Shown in pieces: positions 55,435 through 64,000 of a stretch of DNA of 64,000 nt. The notes under the pieces are model-generated. The model was not told where the DNA came from. It did not search any database and saw only the letters and a program-made list of their open reading frames with translations. The position numbers and the translations under genes were made by a program. Numbering within the stretch: position 1 is the first letter of the stretch; each line of letters starts with the position of its first letter. The stretch is taken from assembly GCA_950106755.1 (NCBI GenBank), contig OX467083.1, positions 38,206,555 through 38,270,554 of the forward strand. Reading direction: 5' to 3'. This DNA comes from Climacium dendroides (taxonomy: Eukaryota; Streptophyta; Bryopsida; Hypnales; Climaciaceae).

Positions 55435-55907
55435 TTAGCGGAACCTTGATTGTTCACTCCCAACATCCACTTCAAGAGGTGGATGTTGGGAGTGAACAAT
55501 CAAGGTTCCGCTAAGATTATTCCTTTGTTCTCTCTATTTTAACTTTTGAACTAGCACTTTAACCTTTAGACTTTTAGTTTCACCTTCTTTCTTTTTGGAT
55601 TTCGCGGCGTTACTTTCGCTACGTTGCTTCCTCGGCGTTGCTTCGCTTCTTCGACTTGTTTTTTTGTTTTATGGCGGCGTGACTTCCGCGGACGTCCTTG
55701 AGCGCTGTTGTTGTTCGGCAGTTCCTTCCACGAAGGTCGTCACTTACCTCGGGTAATACCATTGTCCATTCTCCATTATTCTCAACAATTTTGAACCAAA
55801 AGGGTGGTCATGGCTTGTTCAATATTCGTCTCTTCTCATTGGCCCTTCAAAACACTTTCCATTGTTCATTGTTCACACACCCCGTGAACATGCCGTGACT
55901 ACCCCTA
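55343..55907. repeat. Imperfect 49-bp inverted repeat bracketing 467 bp
   Basis: The arm 55343-55391 (TAGGGGTAGTCACGGCATGT...) is matched by the reverse complement at 55859-55907, with a few mismatches near the middle. The enclosed DNA includes the perfect hairpin at 55435-55514 and a G+C-rich part. Ends beginning TAGGGGTAG could be transposon termini, but no clean target duplication was found. Confidence 0.7.
55435..55514. repeat. Perfect 36-bp inverted repeat with 8-nt loop
   Basis: Arms 55435-55470 and 55479-55514 are exact reverse complements (ends TTAGCGGAACC...GGTTCCGCTAA), and the loop is TTCAAGAG. The structure is perfectly paired, longer than a rho-type or tRNA hairpin, and precursor-sized for small RNA (80 nt). 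Confidence 0.95.
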
Positions 55908-56142
55908 GTAGAAGAGCCAGCAGCTATTCCCTACAAATATTTATTTCAAATCAATGTTTTGTACCACTCCAAGTGTGTTGAACATTCCCTGTTGAATCAC
56001 CTGCTTTGTTAGTGAAATTCTGTTGGTAAGAACTTTTTGATGTTTAGAACCCCTCCAGGACGGAACAACCAGAAAGTGGCTTCTCGGATGGGATGATATG
56101 CAATGGAAACGGTCACCTTTCATCCAAATCTTTTCGGAAGTA
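55515..56142. other. Spacer inside and beyond the outer inverted repeat
   Basis: At 55590-55700 there are CG-containing words (GGCGTTACTTTCGC, GGCGTTGCTTCGC). No gene is supported; a 66-codon frame at 55698-55898 is unconvincing. Confidence 0.4.
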
Positions 56143-56391
56143 CACTAAATAGTGAAATTAGGTTGCCCCACACTAATTTCTCGACATTCTACACTATATA
56201 AATATGTGCAATTTCTGTAGAAGGATGCACTAATGTAGGAGCCACATGTATTGCATGGGTTGGTGCACTGGTTTATGGCTTGGGTTTAAAGAATTGCTTG
56301 TGCGTCCATCTGGAGAAGTGGTGAGTCATGAGGTAACTTTCTTGAGGAAGGCAACTTAATTGTTAAAGCAACCTAATTTCACTATTTAGTG
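56143..56391. mobile_element. Short CACTA-ended MITE, copy 2
   Basis: It is 249 bp with perfect 24-bp terminal inverted repeats beginning CACTAAATAGTGAAATTAGG. The same ends and part of the interior occur at 41744-41981. The 3-bp flanks (GTA left, TAG right) do not form a clean direct repeat, so the CACTA assignment rests on the termini only. Confidence 0.7.
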
Positions 56392-56515
56392 TAGTGATCC
56401 CAAAATCAATTTCTTAAAATGAGTAGAAATGCAACAATTGGCACTTTGAAGTAGTTAAGTAAGCTATTCAAAAACATAACATGAGAAGCTACCCAAGTTA
56501 TACCTTGCAATCCGT

Positions 56516-56733
56516 GGAATACTTAGATGACAATTGTAGGTAATTTTAACTTCATCCGCAAGTTAAAACCTAATACACAAGTTTTGTAGGCAAAATCAAA
56601 TGATGAATCTTCTGGGTGATTAAAGGAATACTTAAATGACACTTGTAGGCAATTTTAACTTCATCCACAAGTTAAAACCTAATACACAAGTTTTGTAGGC
56701 AAAATCAAATGATGAATCTTCTGGGTGATTAAA
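56516..56733. repeat. 109-bp tandem duplication
   Basis: Units 56516-56624 and 56625-56733 are nearly identical (each contains AGTTAAAACCTAATACACAA, then GTTTTGTAGGCAAAATC). A related diverged sequence follows the same order at about 63755-63900. Confidence 0.9.
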
Positions 56734-58750
56734 AGAGTGCCTTCCAAGGAATGGACTCTTAAATTATGTATTAATGCTCCTAAAAAATCACTAAAAATCA
56801 CTAATTATGGAAAATGTTGGTAGGTTAAGGATTTTGGGTAAACCAAACTATTCTAAATTTTAGCAAATCTAAATCTAAATTTTCTATTTCTAATTTTCAA
56901 ACTGGGCAATTGGTTATTCTAATCTACCTAATTTAATCTAATTTAGGTTTTAAAGGTTTTAAAGTAAAAAATCAAAAATCTACTACCTCTAATTGTTCTA
57001 AACTAGATTCTACTCCTAACAACTTGACAAATTAAAGTTAAATGCAAAAAAAATCAAATGAAATCAAATAAATTCAATGTACCTTCTATACGTAAACCTC
57101 CATAGTCTTGTCGTCGAAAATCATCATGTGAAAATGCTCATTGTAAATCTCCCCGTCAAACACTTTGTGACCATCCATTTGACTATTCCATGACAATTTC
57201 AAAAATTTAATTGGTTGTTCAAAAGTTGTAAATTTTCCTAATCCAATTCCACTAATAGTTATAGGATTTTGACTGTTTTGCATATTTTTTTGTAATTCCT
57301 AATTTCTTGTTAATTATTAAAATACCACAAAATTATTTAAGCTGCTAAATCAAATAAAATCTAATGAATTTATATATTTGTGTTCATTCTTAGATAATTA
57401 GTTGTCTTTTTGTCTTTTTCCTTTTGGCTTATTTGGCTAAATAAAAAAATTGAAAATTTATATTTAATTAATTTAGAACCTTAAAATATAAAAATATAAT
57501 AAAATCTAACCAAATTTAATTAGTTGTTAATTTTTGTTAATTCTTAAAGAAAATTAGTTGTCGTTTTTATCTTTATCTTTTTGGCTTATTAGGCCTAACA
57601 AATCAAAACCAACAAAATTCAAACTTCGTAAATCCTTTTTGAATCTAATTAATGACTAACTAACAAAGAACAAAGAACAACAAATTAGAATGTAGTTCAA
57701 TAGTGAGATTCTAAAGAAATTTTTAATCGTTAATCTCTTCACGTATGCATCTTTCCTAAATTTTTATTCCTTCCTATTCCTCCCTCATTCTTCTATTTGA
57801 TGTAAATTGCAAACTAAGAGAGAAGATGGCTATAGAGTTTGAGATGCTTGAGAACATTGTGAAGAAATTTTGATGCTCCAAATGTCAATTTTTGAGTGAA
57901 AGATCAAAATTATGGGTTGTGGCCTCATTTACCCACCCTTTGATTTTGATTCAAAATCCAATTTTTATAGTATCAATTGTGAATGAAATGTTTGGTGTGA
58001 CTTATTGTAATCAATTTGAGTTTCGGCCCTAGTTGCTGAGATCGGAGCCTTGGTTGCTTGTCAAAGCCTTAGCTGCTCAATGTGGAGCCCATTGTCCTTC
58101 CATGGTGCAACGTGTTGCTCCCCCATTTGTGAACCCCCCTATAACAGCCCGTCACCCATCCCCATCACCACACCACGTGTCGAGGCGTGATTTGCTTGTT
58201 GCGGTGGTTGTTTCTTCCTATTTAATCTGAATTTAAAGACCTTGATTGACTGTGTTTGGCCCATGCGGGGTCGCAATTGGGTCCTAATGTCTGGTCTAGT
58301 CTCAAAGTCTAAAAGGCTATCTATTTGGTTTTTCCTAAACTCTCACTTATAAAAATTAACAAGAAAAGTTAACTAACATTTAATAACTAGACAACAACAA
58401 CTAATAAACTAATTTTTGTGATTTTATGATTTTTTAAGAAAATAGGAAAAAATAAAAACTAACAATGATAGAAGTGAAAACAACTCTTTGACATATCAAT
58501 GGATCCAATTCTTGCCCAAGTTTCAAAATGAATATCCAAATCTTGATTTCAATTGACCATGAAGCAATAACTCATTTGGTGGTTTTGAAATTTGGTATAC
58601 TCAAATTTTTTTATGGTTACTCTTGGAAAGCATGAGAATTGGGAGAGCTATAGTCCCATTGCATGTGAGAATTCCGTTGTTGCCAAATTTAGTACTTGGC
58701 AAAATCAAAGCTTTGTTGTGTGAAGGCAATTCTAAGTAAAAACAATACAA
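56734..58750. other. Repeat-derived AT-rich spacer with a G+C-richer island
   Basis: AT-rich to about 58020, then 58020-58230 is less AT-rich with loosely repeated words such as GGAGCCTTGGTTGCT / AAGCCTTAGCTGCT / GGAGCCCATTGTCC. It resembles in style the array at 8685-8850. A 65-codon frame there is not convincing. No gene is seen. Confidence 0.4.
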
Positions 58751-59010
58751 ATTTAGTATTTTAAGGACTTTAATCATAGGAGGTACACATGACAATGTTT
58801 AACCAAACTTCTACTTTAAATTCCTCAAAATTTCCATGAACTTAGTATTTGAAGATTTAGGTACCAAAAGAGGTACACATGACAATATTTAATGGAAGAT
58901 TAACACTCAAATTCTCAAAATTTCTATAAGAACTAGTATTTCAAGGTTTAGATGCCCAAAGAGGTATACATGACAATGTTTAACCAAAATTTAATACTAA
59001 ATGCTTAAAT
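58751..59010. repeat. Three tandem units of about 90 bp
   Basis: The landmark AGGTACACATGACAATGTTT or a variant occurs near 58781, 58871 and 58962. Each is preceded by TAGTATTT(C/G)AAG(G/A)-like sequence. Confidence 0.8.
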
Positions 59011-60720
59011 TTTCAATCAATCAAGCTGAAATAAGAAGTGGAGGCCTAGCCTCTAAAGCAAAACAAGAGAAAATAGGAATCAATTGAAAGGACCTTCTAG
59101 TCCTTTAGAGTTCAAAAACAAGAAATCAAAAGAAATTCGGCCAAAATCTTGGTCTGAGAAGTGCTTTGGCCACGACAATAGCACAACAAAAGGCAACAAA
59201 AGCAAAATGTCAGTATGCGAGAAATAAGGAGAATGAGGGTACTGGCAACCTCAAGGGGGGTCCTTATGTACTTATTTCTGGACCCTCCACAATAAATTGG
59301 TAGTGAAAACACTTTGTTACTTTTCCCTTAGAAATTTCCTAATCTACCCTACTTGTAATTTCAAAATAATATTTGTTTGATGGCGGAAAACTTTAGAATC
59401 CTCCCCATTTTATTTATAAATCTTGGCTAAATCAAATCCAAGATCTTTCACCCAAGATATTTTGAAATTAAAGCTAATCTACCTAGATATTTTGCAAATT
59501 AACAAATAGTCATTTTGAATATTGTCTTTCTTTAGTCCAAAGTTGGATTTTTACACAAGAAAGACATCTTGACCAAATCCAATCTTTGATTTTCTAAAAG
59601 ATATTTCCAAAAATAACTTTGATTAAATGCAATTAATAATTAAAAAATAAAATTAAAAATTGACCTTCTCTATCTTTTAGGGAACAATTCGAAACGGAAA
59701 ACCGTCTATACTATAGTCTTGAAAAGACCCCAATAAGTTGAAGAGATCCCAAACCCCTCATCCCTAAGCCATTTCTAAGCGCAAATTTGAATTACAATAA
59801 TTCCCAATAAAAGTCAAAAAATCTAATTTTTGGAGTTTGTGGTTTTTGATAAATCTGTTAAGCCATGGTCATTAGGAATGTCTGAGAGCAAAGAATGTCT
59901 CTTTATTTTCTCCAATCAGACACCGTTAGCTCTTGACACTGGTCAACTTGCTGCTAAGATATAAATTCTCGTGCAATTTGATGTTGATGTTGATACTGGT
60001 AGTTAGGAATGTCAAAATGTGTCTAAACTTGATTCTGCACTTATTTAACACATAAAATCTTAATGCAATTTTTAGTGAAATTTTACCACAACATATGTAA
60101 TTTCTAGGATTTTATAAATATGTTTATCTACAATTGACTTCTGATGGAATCAATGTGGAATTTTGAAAAAATCCAAAATAAATTGCTTAATATTAAGGAC
60201 ACTTTTAGATTCTAAGTGTAAGTGCCACACGCTCTTTGTACTTGTTTAAAAATAGTAGTTTTAGAATAACTTTTGCCTAAAAAAAAAATTACTCTGCTAT
60301 TGGAAATCCTAGACAATTGGCTTCTATGCTTTACTTTTGACATGCTTGTACCCTAGAAACACCTTTTTGTATACTCCAATTGCCAATTTCACCATCTTTA
60401 TAGTTTTGCTACTCCAATTTTCAAAGTCACCTACATTGGTTTTTGACTTTTAAACCCAATTCTCATTGAAATTGGATTTAGACTCTTATTAACTCTCTAG
60501 ATCTAAAATGGACTCTATTGGCTTAGCTAGTATGTCATATGCAATTTTGAAAGGTTGATTTTGAACAAACAAACACTAAGACTAGCTAGCTCTTATATCT
60601 TCACATCTCTTGGAACTGCTAACTAATTACTCAACCTCACTTCTAAGACTTAGAATTATAGAAAACACTAGATTTTGTGCATTTCTAGCCTGTAAAATGA
60701 TTTCTCATTGATTTGGTAGA
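59011..60720 (+). repeat. Decayed dispersed repeat, copy 2
   Basis: It shares word order with 24400-25700 (see there). Only frames of fewer than 70 codons occur. No reverse transcriptase, integrase or gag-like motif was found on either strand, so the class is undetermined. Confidence 0.35.
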
Positions 60721-63700
60721 GACTACTACCAAAACCCTGCTGAATGCTTTTTTAATGTATTTTTCTCATAAAATAGACTAAAATCTGTAAAATATTTGCG
60801 AAAAATATACCCAAAGTTCCAAATGCCAACTTGACATCTCACAACCCCCGCTATAGCTATATGATACTTGTGGATATCAGTTCAAAAAATAACTAAATTA
60901 CTTACAATATTGTCAATATTCTAGCTAATTTTGCATTACTTTTTCAAAGTTTTATAGTATTATTAGTAGCCCATTTTTTTTCTTCTAGCTTCTAGCTAAT
61001 TTTAGCAAATTTAGGAATTGTTGTTTTGGAGAGTTCATGTATAGGGATTGGATGAATCATCATGGAACTCACCTCATTGAAGAAATCATATTTTCTATGT
61101 AAAGAAGAAAGATGTTTGTGACATGGATCTCAATGTAGTGAATTTCAATAACTTCTTTAGTTCTAAATCTAAATTCAAGTCATAAAATGATATTATTCAA
61201 AAGAGTCCAACTAACAAAAGGAAGCTTGTGAAGTTTAGTTTCCATCCTCATTTGACTAAGGATTGTTATCTTGTGTGCAATTAGTAGCAAGCAACAAGAA
61301 AAAAATTTAGGAAATAATGACAAATTTTTTATAAATTTCTAATTTTTGGATTTTTTTTCAACCTTTTTAGTCAAAATTATAAAGCAATGTGTGAGTGCAA
61401 TTCACCATGAGGCAAATCCCACCCCCAAAGTTGGGTTGAGGAGTGCATGGAACCCTAACTATTTTGCTTTCCAAGCAACAGACTTTTTTAGGTTTTTATT
61501 AGAACTTCTATTTTTTTGTAAATTGACCCCAAGTGAAAGAGGACCAGCCCTCCTAAACCTGTAAAAACAGACCCTAACTTACTTAAATCACCTCATCTAA
61601 CCTCCACATGATTTAGGGGAGCTTCTTAAGTCAAAATTGCATTCAAAACTGCCCCTAGAGGTCTAAAATGGCCCAAAATTGAGCCCTAATTATTAATTCC
61701 AGCACACCATGCTCCCACAAACCTCCAACTTCCACTAAATCTTAACCATTGAGCTTGCATGCAATTTTCAATCATCATCAAGCATTCAAATTGACCATTG
61801 GCACAAAAAAAACCTTTTCATACTCATGTGCAATGAAAATTGCGATTTCACCATGAAAATTGAAGAAAACATTCACAAAAAACTCAAATTTGACCTCTTG
61901 CTAGGGTCAACAGACACCTCTTCACTAAAACCTCCACCAATGCTTTGATTCCGCTTCAAATTGAGTGAAATTAGTCTAGCTTGAAAGCTGACTTGAAGGC
62001 ACATCTTTTCTCTTAGTTTCGCTTGAATCCATTGCTCCAGCTGCGTGCGACAGCTCACCAAAGTTGGCCGTCCTCCATGGTTGCAGTTGAGACCACCTTG
62101 CACAAAATTGGTTGCTCTGACCTTGTCATAGCTCCAAATCGGGCGAGACAAATTTTGTTGGAGAGCTGACTTCAAGGTGCTCCTCCTCTCCAAAATTCAG
62201 CTCCACTAGACCTTCCATGTGTCCGCAATCATCCATCAAAGTGGGGCATCTAATGTTCTTCAAAGTTGTCAATCACTTTTCTCTTCTAACCTACAACCCC
62301 CCTCCATTTCCACTCAGTTTTGTCCTTCACCAAGTGAAAACCTACTTGAAAAATTGTTCCTAAAAACTTTCTACCCTAATCTCCTACAATCTTAACTTTT
62401 CATGCCATGAATTCCCAAAAAAACTCTCCCACACAAAAACACACAAGTTGCACCCAAGGAAAAAAAAACACTAAATAGTACTCTTATCACTAGGTTAGTG
62501 TTTTCCTAGTAATTATAAGTTCACTAACATTTTTTGTACTTTTTATGTTTATCATTTTTTAGTAATCTTCAATTTATATTTAGATCTTTGTTTTCACCTT
62601 ATTTTTATATTTTTTTACCTTTTGAATTTAAAACTCATATATAGTTTTTATATTTTCCATTATCTTAAAGGTGAACCAATATGGTGGTTCACACAATGCC
62701 TATAGCCATGGGATGAATATATACTACCATAACATGCAAAAACAAAATTGAATTTTAAAATTTGAATTATTGGGGGTTTTATTGCAAAAATTATTCTGAA
62801 AATTCTAAGGACATGACTTGCTTTGGGCTTTTGTTTTGGATAATTTGACATAAAAAACCTAGGTGTTGGTTGTACAAGAGTTGTAAAAATTACAACAACT
62901 CAAATGTTTAAAAACTAGTACAAGAATCTAAACACATTTAAATGGATGAAAAGAATTTTTTGGAGTGCGCAAGACATGTTTGCATTTGCTCATAGTTCAA
63001 AATTTGAATATTTTGTGCTTAGGGAATTAAAGAATCAATGAATTGCTAAATTAAACTAAAATTTTTAGACTTCAATTTTGCTTCATTTGACATGAATGTA
63101 TTTTGTTTGCTAAGAATTTGAAAAATGTAGAAACTTTGCGCATTGGTTGAGTAAGTATGTGAAATTGATCTTGACTACATCTAATTGTGACTTCTTTCTA
63201 AAACCAATTCCTACAAATTCTTGTCTAAAATGTTTGACCTCTACCTATAAGAGCTTAGCCAAGGTCAATTTTGGTAACAAATATGTCTTTAGAACTAATA
63301 TGGAAATGTCTAGGAAAAATTTCAGAAATTTAAACCATAGATTGCAAAATTAAAGATTTTTTCTAGCCTTTTCTAATAAGGTCTACAATTTTGATGCTTC
63401 TTGGGGTACTAATAATATTTTTCACTCCACCTTTTTTGTTTCATGTTATATCTAGCATGCCATATCTTCCATTATATAATATCTTATAAGGTGACATACT
63501 TGCCAAATTTGAGTAGAAAAGGGATTTTGCACTTAGTGCCTCCAATTGTCTATCTTGGACCAACTATAACTTACTTGTATACATACAATTCTTTAAGTGA
63601 GAATGGCTTTCAAAGAGTAGAATGATATCACATCCAAAACAAGTTTGTAAATAGCCATGATTTAGAACTTTTTTTATTTTATTCATTTAAGAAAAACATT

Positions 63701-64000
63701 ATAGATATCCTTTAATTCTACTTCTAATTTTGATGTGGTGTTTTTCTTGACTATAGACGATTTTAACTCCACCCTTGAGCTAGAACTTTGATACATAGGT
63801 TCTGACGGCAAAATGATAAATCAACTTATAGGGTGAACAATAAGTGCCTTTCAAGCAATGGACACTTAAATTATGCTAATTTGCTAAATAAAAATTACTT
63901 TGAAACACAATTTTTAGCTAAATTTGTTAGTGTTAATGGCTTTAGAAAACTCTAATCTAAAATTTTGGTCTTCTAAACTTATAGAATGCACTTTGCCCTT
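60721..64000. other. AT-rich, repeat-derived DNA to the end of the window
   Basis: No gene is supported. A minus-strand frame of 106 codons (61873-62193) lies in a G+C-richer patch but has no recognisable domain. At about 62885-63030 is the right part of the 11858-type repeat, and at about 63755-64000 a diverged relative of 56516-56900. Around 63290-63360 the words ATGGAAATGTCTAGGAAAAA and TTTCAGAAATTTAAACCATA echo the interior of the long TTAA family, so a decayed copy may be present. Confidence 0.4.

Noticed and set aside
54912..55499. 195-codon minus-strand ORF
   Set aside because: It is low-complexity Ser/Pro/Arg-rich, runs through the perfect inverted repeat and has no domain. It is explained by G+C-rich DNA.
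61873..62193. 106-codon minus-strand ORF
   Set aside because: It lies in repeat-like spacer without domain or splice support.

Overview
The window looks like nuclear DNA of a land plant, most probably a bryophyte or another early-diverging lineage. The evidence is spliced genes with GT-AG introns, genic DNA clearly richer in G+C than the very AT-rich spacer, plant-type genes (GnT I of the Arabidopsis CGL1 type, a LAZY/IGT protein, a SICKLE-like protein, the plant complex I ESSS subunit, a TIR-NB-LRR receptor), TAGGGTTT telo-boxes in front of several genes, and a (CCCTAAA)3 stretch. The lineage assignment is inference.

Layout. A TKL-type protein kinase gene lies at 268-1527. From 1.5 to 14.6 kb there is gene-free DNA packed with small non-autonomous DNA transposons. 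A LAZY/IGT-family gene lies at about 16.6-19.3 kb. From 19.3 to 31.4 kb there is gene-free DNA with several tandem arrays. GnT I follows at 32.2-34.1 kb and a SICKLE-like gene at 37.5-38.1 kb. From 38.7 to 46.2 kb there is another element-rich stretch. A complex I subunit gene (46.35-46.67 kb) is followed by a broken DUF1308 gene (47.2-48.1 kb). A tandem array of about 180 bp units (49.0-49.76 kb) precedes a six-exon TIR-NB-LRR gene (50.24-54.78 kb). Nested inverted repeats follow at 55.3-55.9 kb. From 56 to 64 kb there is repeat-rich, gene-poor DNA.

The genes do not form a pathway. They are independent loci for signalling, shoot gravitropism, N-glycan processing, RNA processing, respiration and immunity. 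The most notable structure in the spacer is a set of elements bounded by TTAA plus a terminal repeat close to CCCCTAAAGGA. There are five long copies (four of about 0.93-0.95 kb and one deleted to 0.58 kb) and four short copies (about 230 bp). TTAA duplications with CCC ends are the hallmark of piggyBac-like transposition, which I would not expect in a plant. Two pairs sit back to back in opposite orientation. Other noteworthy structures are CACTA-type fold-back MITEs, two strong RNA-hairpin candidates (10.9 kb and 55.4 kb), an array of bZIP-like TGACTCA sites, and a receptor whose last exon can be read as a strongly acidic or a strongly basic tail depending on retention of one intron.

All calls come from reading the sequence without database searches. 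Exon boundaries are inferred from splice motifs and reading phase.
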